Shown: positions 35,047-44,386, counted from the first letter of the stretch. The stretch is DNA of 64,000 nt from Pseudopedobacter sp038243635 (GCA_038243635.1 JBBSQW010000002.1:124001-188000), one strand, 5' to 3'. Notes: generated by a model from the letters alone, not told the origin. Numbers and translations are program-made.

Positions 35047-36015
35047 ATGTATTTTAACAGAACGCTAGTTTTCTTTATCCTATTAACTGTAATTAATGTA
35101 AACTACACCATGGCGCAAGAAAAAATTGCTGGCGTTTACCGCGTGAGTAGTGGTAATCCAGAAGGTGGAAACACTTTCTTTGTGCTAGAAAATCACACAT
35201 TTGCTGTCGCTTTTTTCGGCGGCGTAATTACCGGAGCGTGGAGCATGGATGGCAAACAAGTGAACTTCAAGCCCTTTATCAGCGAGCATAAATTTTACAT
35301 TTATGGCAGACACAACAAAGATTTAAAAGACAGTACCAGAATTTACTTTCAAGGATTTGACGAACAGCCTACCTACTTAGGTTTTGGCGAAAACGACAAC
35401 GTAAAACCGACTTTACAAGCAATTTATAACGAATCGCCTAATTGTGTTCCTTACCCATCGGTGGTTAAGTTTAAAGATTTGCCAACGCAATTGTTGTTTT
35501 CTGATCAACCTTTTATAGATGGAGAAGTAGTTGTAAATAGCAATGTTTATACTTTTGATAATCCTGAAAAATATAATGATTTTATAACTCATTACTTCAG
35601 AGATGAGCAAGACAGAAATCCTTTTTCGGCGGAGTTTAAGGATAACAAAATGTTTTTTGAACATGAGACTAAAGGTTCTACTAAGTATCCTATACCAACA
35701 GAAGGAGAAGACATTGATTTTATTACTAAAATTTTGAACGCTCCAAAAACTACCGACCAAGTTTTTTATAACCCATTTTATAAAACGAGTCAGAATGATG
35801 TTAACGATAAGCTAAAATGGAAATTCGATGATCAAAAAAACGCTTTTATAAATTTCCAAAATTATGAGGAGGGAGAAGAATACCGACCAGACGAACAAGA
35901 TGCGTATAACAATATGAATATCGTTTATCAATTTAACATGTTAAAGTTGGCAGAAAAAAAGGTAAAACCTTTTGCAATTAATCCGAAGCCATTGATTATA
36001 GCAACCTGTAATTAA
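35047..36015 (+). CDS. Secreted protein of unknown function
   Basis: A 322-residue protein with a signal peptide (FFILLTVINVNYTMAQ, cleavage near residue 24). The first half is beta-rich (GVYRVSSGNPEGGNTFFVLE; AVAFFGGVITGAWSMDGKQV), like a small barrel that would bind a ligand or polymer. The second half is charged and helical, with many Asp, Glu and Asn. No catalytic motif or known family. It starts a run of four unknown genes on the same strand (35-38.8 kb), but gaps of 96-326 bp argue against one tight operon. Confidence 0.7.
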   Translation: MYFNRTLVFFILLTVINVNYTMAQEKIAGVYRVSSGNPEGGNTFFVLENHTFAVAFFGGVITGAWSMDGKQVNFKPFISEHKFYIYGRHNKDLKDSTRIYFQGFDEQPTYLGFGENDNVKPTLQAIYNESPNCVPYPSVVKFKDLPTQLLFSDQPFIDGEVVVNSNVYTFDNPEKYNDFITHYFRDEQDRNPFSAEFKDNKMFFEHETKGSTKYPIPTEGEDIDFITKILNAPKTTDQVFYNPFYKTSQNDVNDKLKWKFDDQKNAFINFQNYEEGEEYRPDEQDAYNNMNIVYQFNMLKLAEKKVKPFAINPKPLIIATCN

Positions 36016-36340
36016 TGATTCTAAAATGCTTAGCTAAAGCGGATAATCCATTAATAACTACGAATTACTGAGATAACTTAACGGAAATTAATCGTCTAAA
36101 AGATGTTGAGCTATAAAGTTTATTTTAGTTTATCAAAATAGCCGAAAAAAGGTTTGAGAAATAGTCATTTTTTTAAAAATCATCGTATTAAGCTATTAAT
36201 TGTTTTTTTTCTTAAGTATGGTCAGTATCCAAACTTTGAAGGGACATCCCACCATTACAGGAGAAAAAATACACAGTAAAAATAAGCCGGATTTTTTACA
36301 GATCCGCCAAAAAAATGAAAACTAAAAACTAATAAAATCT
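36016..36340. other. 325-bp gap without a recognisable gene
   Basis: AT-rich. No open frame with protein character, no RNA gene and no clear hairpin terminator was found. It should contain the promoter of the zinc-ribbon gene, but no TAnnTTTG box stands out. Confidence 0.4.
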
Positions 36341-36961
36341 ATGATTATTTTCGGGTCAAAAAGTAAACTCTTAGGAAGCAGTGCAACCACAGCAGATTGC
36401 AATCATTGCGGTTCAGTGGGAACCGTCCACTTAAGTTTCATTACAAAATATTTCCATATTTTTTGGATACCTATGTTTCCGTATGGCAAAAAAGGGGTAA
36501 GCGAATGTAGCCATTGTAAACAAGTACTGTACGAAAATCAAATGCCTGGTAATTTAAAGGCGGTTTATGAAGTAGAAAAAGCGAAAGCTAAAATACCTTT
36601 GGGTTATCGCTTCGGCCAAATATTAATCGGACTATTTTTCGCATTTTCAATTTTTAGCGTGGTGTTTTCTAAAGTAAGCCAGCCTAGCACAGATTATATA
36701 AAAACTGCGCAACCGAATGATATTTATCAAATTAAGTTTGCGGATAGAAATTTTGGAATTTACAAAGTGTTAAGGGTTGAAGGTGATAAGGTATTTGCGG
36801 TTCGCAACAACGAAACACCACGTAAAAAAAGTGATGTCGACAAAACCATGGAAGAATTCCCAGATGATTATAATTTAAACGAAGAAGAATTTTCTAAACA
36901 AGACCTAGAAAAAAGAATCAACAACGGTAGTTTATTTAAAATTATTCGGCAAAACGAGTAA
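36341..36961 (+). CDS. Zinc-ribbon membrane protein
   Basis: A 206-residue protein. Residues ~1-70 hold a zinc ribbon: DCNHCGS and SECSHCKQ provide two CxxC pairs, with the aromatic segment ITKYFHIFWIPMFPYGKKG between them, as in the zinc-ribbon family (zinc_ribbon_15 type). A single membrane helix follows (~residues 88-110, FGQILIGLFFAFSIFSVVF), then a ~95-residue charged domain. The ribbon is likely cytoplasmic and the rest outside. Function unknown. It lies 46 bp before the next secreted protein, so those two may be cotranscribed. Confidence 0.72.
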   Translation: MIIFGSKSKLLGSSATTADCNHCGSVGTVHLSFITKYFHIFWIPMFPYGKKGVSECSHCKQVLYENQMPGNLKAVYEVEKAKAKIPLGYRFGQILIGLFFAFSIFSVVFSKVSQPSTDYIKTAQPNDIYQIKFADRNFGIYKVLRVEGDKVFAVRNNETPRKKSDVDKTMEEFPDDYNLNEEEFSKQDLEKRINNGSLFKIIRQNE

Positions 36962-37007
36962 TTATACCGCTCCATAAAATCTTACATCAAACTAAAAAAT
37001 ATCATAG

Positions 37008-38144
37008 ATGAAACAAATCCTAATTTATAGCTTACTTTTTATAAACACAAATTTTGCCGTTGCACAGCAAAAATACTATCCTTTTAAAATAGATAAAAAA
37101 ATAGGTATCACAGATGATTTAGGGGTGGAAATTATTAAACCTACCTTTAAATACGCAAGCAAAATACCCGCTAAAAATCAAATTTATTTGATGAATTTCA
37201 GCGATGTGCCAGACGTTATTTTCAATACGAGTACCGGTGTGAAGCAATCATATGAGCGTATTCTCAATAGTCGTATAAAAATTGGTAATTCTGAATATTC
37301 AGATATTTACAATAAAGGCAAAAGACTGCTAATGAGTCAAGAATCTGACCACACTATTCCGCTGGCAAACAGATTTAGTGAGTTTTCTCAGGCTGGTAAA
37401 TATATTTTAGAAAAATATAGGATAACCAAATACCCAAAAGAAAAACCCGCTCTGCCAGTGAAATACAAAAACGGCGTAGCTATTCCACCACCGCCAGTAA
37501 TGTATGACCCGCCGACAGAGTTAGATTATTTAGCGGTTCGAAACAACAACGAAGCTTTTAAAGTAGTTTTAAAAGGAAATTTTAAAAGTTACAAGCTTTT
37601 TTACAAAGCAAAAAAAGAAAAAACTGATGGTGGAGCAGTGGTGATGACCTTAAGGAGCTACGACCCAAATTTGGAAGACAATTTTGATTATATCGTTTTC
37701 ACCACCGGCAAAACAAATTTTATTTATGATGACAAACTTAATTTGGCGAAAAGTTTTGTTTTGGCAAATTCAGATGAGACAAAGCTGATGGAAGAAACAG
37801 AAAAAATTGTAAAATCAGGTCTATCTTATTATGGACAAAACAATGCGCCCCCTCCACCAATGATGGCGCCAACCGGAGCTAGAAGAGATAGGCCTAAAGC
37901 TGAAATAAAATATCCGTTTTTTTACCTGGAAGAACTGCCAAATGGCGAAACCTTATTTGCACAGCAGGAAACAGAAGAAATCAGCAATCATATATTCGAA
38001 GTTGCTACTGATAGAAATGTGAGACTAAGTACAGCGGATTCCCTAATTTATTTAGACGAAAATGAGTTCAGCTTCGATCCAAAAACCGGGAAGATATTTC
38101 TTCCAAAAACATACGTGGAAAGTTTAGGAATTAAAATTATTTAG
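37008..38144 (+). CDS. Secreted protein with proline-rich linkers, unknown function
   Basis: A 378-residue protein with a signal peptide (ILIYSLLFINTNFAVAQQ). The first ~60 mature residues (KKIGITDDLGVEIIKPTFKYAS) resemble a WG-type repeat unit, in which a protein 'reads' as alternating GxxD and PxxY strands. Two proline-rich linkers follow (PPPPVMYDPP near residue 165; NAPPPPMMAPTG near 285). No catalytic motif is seen. It lies 46 bp after the zinc-ribbon gene and 95 bp before the next unknown membrane protein. Confidence 0.65.
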   Translation: MKQILIYSLLFINTNFAVAQQKYYPFKIDKKIGITDDLGVEIIKPTFKYASKIPAKNQIYLMNFSDVPDVIFNTSTGVKQSYERILNSRIKIGNSEYSDIYNKGKRLLMSQESDHTIPLANRFSEFSQAGKYILEKYRITKYPKEKPALPVKYKNGVAIPPPPVMYDPPTELDYLAVRNNNEAFKVVLKGNFKSYKLFYKAKKEKTDGGAVVMTLRSYDPNLEDNFDYIVFTTGKTNFIYDDKLNLAKSFVLANSDETKLMEETEKIVKSGLSYYGQNNAPPPPMMAPTGARRDRPKAEIKYPFFYLEELPNGETLFAQQETEEISNHIFEVATDRNVRLSTADSLIYLDENEFSFDPKTGKIFLPKTYVESLGIKII

Positions 38145-38239
38145 GCACAGGATTTAGCATACACTACCGAATTTTTAACCGCCAGAAGCGGAACGACATA
38201 GGTAGGTATTGTAACTAATCAAATTTAAAACAACAAAAT

Positions 38240-38752
38240 ATGTTAACACAAAATCAAGAGGTAGTTATCAATTACGATAATAAAAAAAGAAAGAAAATCA
38301 TCTTGTATGGTTTTTTAGTAACTATTGCATCTGCTATTTTTATTTATGTTATTGTAACGGCCACAGTAATTAAAGTTTTCTATCTAGCTATGTTTGTCTT
38401 GATTTTTGGAGTTTGTCTTTTCTACATCTTCAAAACAATTAAAGAGATGAACAGTAAAGACCAAGTTGGGCTGGTTTTAAACCAAAGTTGGTTAAAGTTT
38501 AATGCTACAACTTTTGGTAAAAAAGCGGGCGAAATAAGTTGGGTGGATATTGAAGCAATTCAAAACCACGAAGTATACGGCACCAAACAGCTGTACTTAA
38601 AACTTAAAAACCCCAGTAAGTATATTCACGAGATTTCTAAAATTGAATTGTCTAATAACGGAGTTTTCATTAACAGCGACGAACTTCAGATTAGCGCTGA
38701 AGACTTAGAAAAATTAGTGAGAGATAGTTTCAACAGGTACAATCAAAATTAG
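38240..38752 (+). CDS. STM3941-like membrane-anchored protein
   Basis: A 170-residue protein with two membrane helices near the N-terminus (IILYGFLVTIASAIFIYVIV and the next hydrophobic stretch) followed by a PH-like beta domain (LVLNQSWLKFNATTFGKKAG; ISWVDIEAIQNHEV). This arrangement matches STM3941-type proteins of unknown function. It closes the run of four unknown genes. The following 225-bp gap holds no visible gene. Confidence 0.6.
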   Translation: MLTQNQEVVINYDNKKRKKIILYGFLVTIASAIFIYVIVTATVIKVFYLAMFVLIFGVCLFYIFKTIKEMNSKDQVGLVLNQSWLKFNATTFGKKAGEISWVDIEAIQNHEVYGTKQLYLKLKNPSKYIHEISKIELSNNGVFINSDELQISAEDLEKLVRDSFNRYNQN

Positions 38753-38952
38753 CCGGTGTAATCTTTAAAAAATAAAAAGACTTTACTCATGTTGCTTGTT
38801 GTCGATATTAGGATGCAAATCTCAAGTTGAAATAGTAGGCAATTCCTTAAAATAAATCTTCACTCCAGTATCGCTCTAAACTGGCTGGGCATTTTAAATT
38901 AGATTTCTTTCAAAAACTTGATTTTTTATGACAAGGCTTTGCGCCAGAACCC

Positions 38953-38960
38953 TAAATTTG
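38953..38960 (+). promoter_or_regulatory. -7 element TAAATTTG before the M16 pair
   Basis: Match to TAnnTTTG, 17 bp before the first M16 ATG. No convincing -33 box at normal spacing. Confidence 0.4.
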
Positions 38961-38977
38961 CTATTTAACAAATTTTT

Positions 38978-40213
38978 ATGGTTCAGTTCGAAAGATTTAC
39001 TTTAGAAAACGGTTTACGGGTTTTGGTACATGAAGACCATACCACGCCAATGGCTGTTTTAAATATATTATATGACGTTGGTGCGAGAGATGAAGATGCT
39101 GATCAAACTGGATTTGCTCATCTTTTTGAACACTTAATGTTTGGCGGTTCGGTCAATATTCCATCGTACGATGAACCTTTACAACGTGTTGGTGGCGAAA
39201 ACAATGCTTTCACCAGTAACGATATGACCAATTATTACATCACCTTGCCTGCTGCAAATTTAGAAACTGCTTTTTGGTTAGAGTCTGACCGGATGTTGAG
39301 CTTGGCGTTTTCTGAAAAAAGCTTATCGGTACAGAGAGACGTAGTTTGTGAAGAATTTAAACAACGATATCTAAATCAGCCTTACGGCGATGTTTGGTTG
39401 AAATTGAGACCACTTGTTTACAAAGAACATCCTTACAAATGGGCAACTATTGGTAAAGAGCTTTCGCATATCGAAGATGCAAAGATTGAAGATGTAAAAG
39501 CATTCTTTAAAAAGCACTATAACCCTAAAAATGCAATTATGGTTGTTGGCGGTGCAGTAAAACTGGATGAAGTTAAAAAGTTAGCTGAAAAATGGTTCGC
39601 CCCAATTGAAGGCGGAATTAAACCTGAGCGTAATTTACCGAAAGAACCAGTCCAAACGCAAGAAGTAAAGCAAACGGTAAAGGCAGATGTGCCAACAAAT
39701 GCAATTTACAAGGTTTTTAAAATGCCGGGTAGGATGGAAGAAGGGTACGCTACGGTAGATCTAATATCAGATATTTTATCCCAAGGTAAATCCTCTCGTT
39801 TGTATCAAAATCTGGTTCAGCAGAACCCCGTTTTTAGTGATATCAACGCTTACATATACGGAAGTATTGATACTGGGATGTTTGTAATTGAAGGAAAACT
39901 TTTGCCAGATATAGCAATAGATTATGCCGATGAATGTATTTGGAAAGAGCTTAATTCCCTAAAAACACAATTGGTTTATGAAGACGAATTAACCAAAGTG
40001 AAGAATAAGTACGAAGCCACTAAAGAGTTTGGCGAGATGAGTTTGTTGGATAAAGCGATGAATTTAGCTTTTTATGAGCTTTTTGGGGATGCTAACCTTA
40101 TCAATACTGATATCGAAAATTATTTAAAGGTTTCCGTAGAAGATATCCAAATGCAAGCGAATACATTATTTAAGAAAGAAGCTGCCACAACTTTATATTA
40201 TTTAGCCAAGTAA
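38978..40213 (+). CDS. M16-family zinc peptidase, catalytic subunit
   Basis: A 411-residue M16B peptidase (pitrilysin/processing-peptidase family). The inverted zinc motif HLFEH is intact: H48, E51 and H52, with a downstream Glu in SVQRDVVCEEFKQ as third ligand. There is no signal peptide, so it is cytoplasmic or exported by another route. It lies three bases before a second M16 gene that lacks the zinc motif, and the two should form the usual catalytic/non-catalytic heterodimer that digests peptides. Confidence 0.9.
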   Translation: MVQFERFTLENGLRVLVHEDHTTPMAVLNILYDVGARDEDADQTGFAHLFEHLMFGGSVNIPSYDEPLQRVGGENNAFTSNDMTNYYITLPAANLETAFWLESDRMLSLAFSEKSLSVQRDVVCEEFKQRYLNQPYGDVWLKLRPLVYKEHPYKWATIGKELSHIEDAKIEDVKAFFKKHYNPKNAIMVVGGAVKLDEVKKLAEKWFAPIEGGIKPERNLPKEPVQTQEVKQTVKADVPTNAIYKVFKMPGRMEEGYATVDLISDILSQGKSSRLYQNLVQQNPVFSDINAYIYGSIDTGMFVIEGKLLPDIAIDYADECIWKELNSLKTQLVYEDELTKVKNKYEATKEFGEMSLLDKAMNLAFYELFGDANLINTDIENYLKVSVEDIQMQANTLFKKEAATTLYYLAK

Positions 40214-40215
40214 AC

Positions 40216-41487
40216 ATGTTAAACAGAGCACTACAGCCCGAATTTAAACAAGTAGAAGATATTAATTTCGTAAAAGCAGCAAAGCATGAATTAGCTAATA
40301 AAATCCCTGTTTTTGAAATAAACGCTGGCGAGCAAGATTTGGTTCGTATTGAATTCATATTTCAAAACCGGGGATGGGACGTTAAAAAACCATTGTTACC
40401 TGGAGTTACCAATAGTATGCTTACGGAAGGTACTCATTCACTTTCTTCGGCTCAAATCGCGTCAAAAATTGATTACTATGGTGCTTTTTTTCAAACAGAG
40501 TATAGCCATGATCAGTCATCCTTAACCCTATATTCACTGAATAAATACCTGTCAGAAACGCTTCCTATTATTAAGGAAATGCTTACAGGATCTACATTCC
40601 CAGAAAAAGAATTAGAAACCTTTTTGCGAAATCAAAAGCAAAAGCTGAAAGTTGGTTTAGAGAAGAATTCAGTTTTAGCAAGGAGAGCTTTTACCGAAGC
40701 TTTATTTGGTGATAGTTTGTATGGATATGCAACTAAACTTTCTGACTATGAAGAAGTTGAAAGAGCAGATTTATTAACGTATTATAAGCAAGTATACCAT
40801 CCATCTAATTGTACGGTGGTAATGTCTGGAAAGATTGAAAACGACACGTTAGCGTTAATTGATGAGCTATTTGGTGCTTGGGAAAATACTGAAGCGGTTC
40901 CCGCTTTTGATATGTCTTGTCAAGGTGCTGCTGAAAAGCTGCATTATACCGAAAAAGCAGATGCTTTACAGTCGGCAATACGGATTGGTATTCCTTTGGT
41001 AAATCGCACCCATCCAGATTTTATAGGTCTTCAAGTCTTGAATACCGCTTTGGGCGGATATTTTGGTAGTCGTTTAATGGCGAATATTCGCGAAGACAAA
41101 GGCTATACTTACGGCATCGGCTCTGGAATTGCATCGCTACAGCAAGCGGGTTATTTCTTTATTTCTACCGAAGTTGGGGTGGATGTTACTCCGGCAACAC
41201 TGACTGAAATTGAAAAAGAAGTAAAGCTTTTAAAATCAGATTTAATTGGAGATGACGAGCTTGCATTAATCAAAAACTATATGATGGGCAGTTTATTAGG
41301 TAGTTTAGAAAACGCTTTTAGCCATGCAGATAAGTTTAAGAATATTTATTTCTTTGGTTTAGACTATGCTTACTACGACCGTTATATTAAAACCTTAAAA
41401 GCAATTGAGCCTAAAGAGTTAAAAGATTTGGCTAACAAATATTGGGATTACGATATGTTTTATAAAGTTGTTGTAGGTAAGATGTAG
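40216..41487 (+). CDS. M16-family protein, non-catalytic partner
   Basis: A 423-residue M16 homologue. The zinc-binding HxxEH is absent: the equivalent region reads SMLTEGTHSLSSAQIASKID. The C-terminal R/Y element for substrate binding is kept (NIREDKGYTYGIGSG). This is the standard pattern of the regulatory subunit in M16B pairs. It starts two bases after the catalytic gene's stop and is clearly cotranscribed. A GACTTACGA-type hairpin lies just after the stop codon. Confidence 0.9.
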   Translation: MLNRALQPEFKQVEDINFVKAAKHELANKIPVFEINAGEQDLVRIEFIFQNRGWDVKKPLLPGVTNSMLTEGTHSLSSAQIASKIDYYGAFFQTEYSHDQSSLTLYSLNKYLSETLPIIKEMLTGSTFPEKELETFLRNQKQKLKVGLEKNSVLARRAFTEALFGDSLYGYATKLSDYEEVERADLLTYYKQVYHPSNCTVVMSGKIENDTLALIDELFGAWENTEAVPAFDMSCQGAAEKLHYTEKADALQSAIRIGIPLVNRTHPDFIGLQVLNTALGGYFGSRLMANIREDKGYTYGIGSGIASLQQAGYFFISTEVGVDVTPATLTEIEKEVKLLKSDLIGDDELALIKNYMMGSLLGSLENAFSHADKFKNIYFFGLDYAYYDRYIKTLKAIEPKELKDLANKYWDYDMFYKVVVGKM

Positions 41488-41493
41488 TTTATG

Positions 41494-41522
41494 GACTTAC
41501 GATTTTTTTTGAATCGTAAGTC
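41494..41522. repeat. GACTTACGA-type hairpin
   Basis: GACTTACGATT / AATCGTAAGTC (perfect 11-bp arms, 7-nt loop) six bases after the M16 stop. The arm GACTTACGA is shared with the hairpin at 28336-28367. It may act as a weak terminator. Confidence 0.6.
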
Positions 41523-41548
41523 TACTTTAAATTCAATTTAAAATCTAA

Positions 41549-41890
41549 GTGAAAATCAACTACCATCATAAAAAATTCAGACCGTTAAGCGGGTCTTTAA
41601 ATTCCGAAACAACGCAGGAAACTATTTTTGTTTATCAGCAAGATGGAAACGTATTAACTTCTGAATATTCTGGCGGTAAGATTTTAAAAGGCCACCTAAT
41701 AGGTTTAGTAAGTGATGATGATAGTATAGAAATGCGTTACCATCAAGTTAACCTTAGTGGAGAACTAATGACGGGGATTTGTTTCTCTATCCCGAAATTA
41801 CTTCCTAATGGAAAAATCCAACTTTTTGAAAAATGGCAGTGGACTTCGGGCGATTTTTCGGAAGGGGAATCTATACTTGAAGAGGTGTAG
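41549..41890 (+). CDS. Small beta-rich protein of unknown function
   Basis: A 113-residue protein starting at GTG (41549). The sequence is all-beta in character (ETIFVYQQDGNVLTSEYSGG; GLVSDDDSIEMRYHQVNLSG) and ends in a charged tail. Similar proteins in databases are often labelled n-acetylglutamate synthase without evidence; no acetyltransferase motif is present, so that label should not be used. No signal peptide. It lies between the M16 pair and guaB, probably with its own promoter. Confidence 0.6.
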   Translation: MKINYHHKKFRPLSGSLNSETTQETIFVYQQDGNVLTSEYSGGKILKGHLIGLVSDDDSIEMRYHQVNLSGELMTGICFSIPKLLPNGKIQLFEKWQWTSGDFSEGESILEEV

Positions 41891-42056
41891 TTTAAGCAGC
41901 ATTTATAATAGTGTAGGATGATATGGTGTGACGATCCCTCTGCAAATTTCTTTGGAAGGTTATTAATCTCAATTTAATTTTCTTTAAAAAAAGCTTGGTA
42001 GATTTTGCTATTCAATACAATTCTAAATTTTTATAAAAATAAAACCAAAAAAAATC

Positions 42057-42064
42057 TATCTTTG
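42057..42064 (+). promoter_or_regulatory. -7 element TATCTTTG for guaB
   Basis: Matches TAnnTTTG, 32 bp before the guaB ATG (42097). It rules out initiation upstream of 42064. Confidence 0.5.
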
Positions 42065-42096
42065 TGCGGCAAATAGAGTACCCTAATTTATTTGCT

Positions 42097-43566
42097 ATGC
42101 AACTTGATCCACATAAATTTTTAGCCGACGGTTTAACTTATGACGATGTACTTCTTGTACCCGCATATTCTGAGGTTTTGCCCCGCGAAGTCGATACTTC
42201 CAGCTATTTCACTAAAAAAATAAAGTTAAATGTCCCTATTGTTTCTGCAGCGATGGACACTGTTACCGATTCTAATATGGCTATCGCAATAGCGCAGGCA
42301 GGCGGAATCGGCGTTTTGCACAAAAACATGTCTATTGCCGCTCAAGCAGATGAAGTTCGCAGAGTTAAGCGTTCGGAAAGCGGTATGATTCAGGATCCAA
42401 TTACTTTACAGAAAGATGCTTTAGTCGGCGATGCTTTCAAGATCATGCGTGAGTATAAAATCGGCGGAATTCCGGTAGTTTCTGAGGCTAACATGTTGCT
42501 TGGTATCATCACCAACAGAGATTTAAGGTTCCAAAAAAACATGAATCATCGTATTGATGAAGTAATGACCAAAGACAACCTAATCACTGCACCAGAAGGA
42601 ACAACCTTAACTCAGGCCGAAGTTATTTTACAGGAGCATAAGATTGAAAAATTACCAGTCGTAAATAAGGATGGGAAGTTATGCGGCTTAATCACTTTTA
42701 AGGATATCCAAAAGTTTAAAAACTTCCCGATGGCTTGTAAAGATGAGCATGGCAGACTAAGAGTAGGAGCTGCGGTCGGCGTTACTCACGATACCATGGA
42801 ACGTGTTGCGGCTTTGGTGAAAGCAGGAGTGGACGTTATTGCAATTGATACTGCTCACGGGCATTCATTGGGTGTAATCAACCAATTGAAAGAAGTAAAA
42901 GCAAAATACCCAGATTTACAGGTAATTGCAGGAAACGTAGCAACCGCAGCAGGAGCAAAAGCGTTGGCAGATGCAGGCGCAGATGGCGTAAAAGTAGGTA
43001 TTGGTCCCGGTTCAATTTGTACCACTAGAATTATTGCTGGTGTAGGTGTTCCACAACTTTATGCAGTTTACGAAGCAGCAAAAGGTTTAGCAGGAACAGG
43101 TGTTCCAGTTATTGCAGACGGTGGAATTAAGCATACAGGCGATATTGCAAAAGCAATTGCAGCCGGTGCAAGTTCAATCATGGCGGGTTCATTATTCGCA
43201 GGCGTAGATGAATCACCAGGCGAAACCATCATATACGAAGGAAGAAAATTTAAATCATACCGTGGAATGGGTTCTGTTGAAGCAATGGAGCAAGGATCGA
43301 AAGATCGTTATTTCCAAGATGTGGAAGACGATATTAAAAAATTAGTTCCAGAAGGAATTGTTGGTAGAGTTGCTTACAAAGGAACTTTAGCAGAAGTAAT
43401 GCATCAATACATTGGTGGATTAAAGGCTAGTATGGGTTATGTCGGTGCTAAAGATATTCAAACTTTACAGCAAGCACAGTTTGTACGTATAACTTCCTCT
43501 GGTATCAGAGAATCTCACCCACATGATATTACAATAACTAAAGAAGCACCGAATTATAGTAGATAA
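42097..43566 (+). CDS. guaB: Inosine-5'-monophosphate dehydrogenase
   Basis: A ~489-residue IMP dehydrogenase that oxidises IMP to XMP, the first step of GTP synthesis. The barrel carries the substrate loop GIGPGSICTTR with the catalytic Cys, preceded by GNVATAAGAKALADAGADG. The NAD region and the flap with RGMGS and DRYFQD are present. A Bateman module with two CBS domains (residues ~95-210) interrupts the barrel. The start MQLDPHKFLADGLTYDDVLL is typical; the ATG at 42097 follows the promoter. All catalytic residues are intact. Confidence 0.96.
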   Translation: MQLDPHKFLADGLTYDDVLLVPAYSEVLPREVDTSSYFTKKIKLNVPIVSAAMDTVTDSNMAIAIAQAGGIGVLHKNMSIAAQADEVRRVKRSESGMIQDPITLQKDALVGDAFKIMREYKIGGIPVVSEANMLLGIITNRDLRFQKNMNHRIDEVMTKDNLITAPEGTTLTQAEVILQEHKIEKLPVVNKDGKLCGLITFKDIQKFKNFPMACKDEHGRLRVGAAVGVTHDTMERVAALVKAGVDVIAIDTAHGHSLGVINQLKEVKAKYPDLQVIAGNVATAAGAKALADAGADGVKVGIGPGSICTTRIIAGVGVPQLYAVYEAAKGLAGTGVPVIADGGIKHTGDIAKAIAAGASSIMAGSLFAGVDESPGETIIYEGRKFKSYRGMGSVEAMEQGSKDRYFQDVEDDIKKLVPEGIVGRVAYKGTLAEVMHQYIGGLKASMGYVGAKDIQTLQQAQFVRITSSGIRESHPHDITITKEAPNYSR

Positions 43567-43621
43567 GGTTAAATTCAGAAGTTACTAGTCCGCTGTCAGC
43601 AGATATTAGTCCATAAATACA

Positions 43622-43657
43622 AATAGTTCGTAAACGTTTTACGGACTATTTTTTTTG
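43622..43657 (+). terminator. Terminator after guaB, overlapping the 3' end of the convergent Rrf2 gene
   Basis: AATAGTTCGTAAA / TTTACGGACTATT (13 positions, one G-T pair, 3-nt loop) followed by TTTTTTT. The Rrf2 stop codon (43639-43641) lies within it. Confidence 0.75.
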
Positions 43658-44085
43658 TCAATCATTGCTTGCTCTTTCTCCATTAAATCAGCAACGCTGG
43701 TGTTGCCCATAATAGCGATAGAAGCATCTCTTACTTTTGCCATCATCTCTCTTATACTACAAGTAACCTCATCCTTACACTCTTCACAACGTTGATAAAA
43801 ATTCAAACTCACACAAGGAAGTAATGCAATAGGTCCGTCTAAGATCCTGATAATTTCAGAAACCATAATTTCCGAAGAGTTTTGCATTAAAAAATAGCCA
43901 CCACCAGATCCCATTTTACTGTTCAGTATTTTCGCTCGTTTTAAATCAAGTAAAATAGATTCCAAAAATCTTTTTGGTAAACCTTCTTGCGTGGCAATTT
44001 CTGCAATGAGCATAGGCTTATTGTCTTTACTTCTCGCTAATGCAATCAGCGCTTTAATGGCATATTTGGTTTTTTTGGTCAGCAA
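43639..44085 (-). CDS. Rrf2-family regulator (CymR-like, four cysteines)
   Basis: A 148-residue Rrf2 regulator: winged helix-turn-helix in the first ~70 residues (AEIATQEGLPKRFLESILLDL; GSGGGYFL), a dimerisation helix and a cysteine loop LPCVSLNFYQRCEECKDEVTC (C-x8-C-x2-C-x5-C). The spacing differs from IscR/NsrR and resembles regulators linked to sulfur metabolism. It starts with TTG at 44085, 17 bases after a TATTTTTG -7 box (44103-44110, minus). A TSUP exporter and a receptor remnant lie divergently, fitting a sulfur-regulation role by context. Confidence 0.88.
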   Translation of the reverse strand: MLTKKTKYAIKALIALARSKDNKPMLIAEIATQEGLPKRFLESILLDLKRAKILNSKMGSGGGYFLMQNSSEIMVSEIIRILDGPIALLPCVSLNFYQRCEECKDEVTCSIREMMAKVRDASIAIMGNTSVADLMEKEQAMIDKKNSP

Positions 44086-44102
44086 GATTAATTTGTTTGT
44101 AT

Positions 44103-44110
44103 CAAAAATA
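44103..44110 (-). promoter_or_regulatory. -7 element TATTTTTG for the Rrf2 gene
   Basis: Minus-strand TAnnTTTG match; the short leader fits the TTG start at 44085. Confidence 0.4.
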
Positions 44111-44182
44111 ACATCTTTTATTTAGATTTTTCTTGTAGAAGTTAAATAACTATCAATTAGCTATTTAGGTGGCTTTTGTATA

Positions 44183-44258
44183 ATAATCTATATAATCAGT
44201 AGATTATATATTTTGTTTTAAAAATATCTCCGTATAATTGTCGACTAGTTTAGTAGAT
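44183..44258. promoter_or_regulatory. Candidate Rrf2/sulfur operator sites
   Basis: ATAATCTA...TAGATTAT (44183-44207) is a perfect 8-bp inverted repeat with a 9-nt spacer. Its right arm sits in AGTAGATTA, which is repeated exactly at 44250-44258. These direct copies lie in the divergent gap between the Rrf2 gene and the receptor remnant. Operator function is inferred. Confidence 0.45.
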
Positions 44259-44386
44259 TATTAAAATGAAACTCAAGGATCAATCTTTTCAGCATCAACA
44301 CGCAGTGTTTCGTTATCGATGTTGTTGATCATTAAAATTTAAAAATAGGGTTAATTACAGAAAGCAAAAACATTCAAAAAATAACA

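Noticed and set aside
41549..41890. N-acetylglutamate synthase
   Set aside because: A common database label for this small protein, but no acetyltransferase (GNAT or amino-acid kinase) motif is present.
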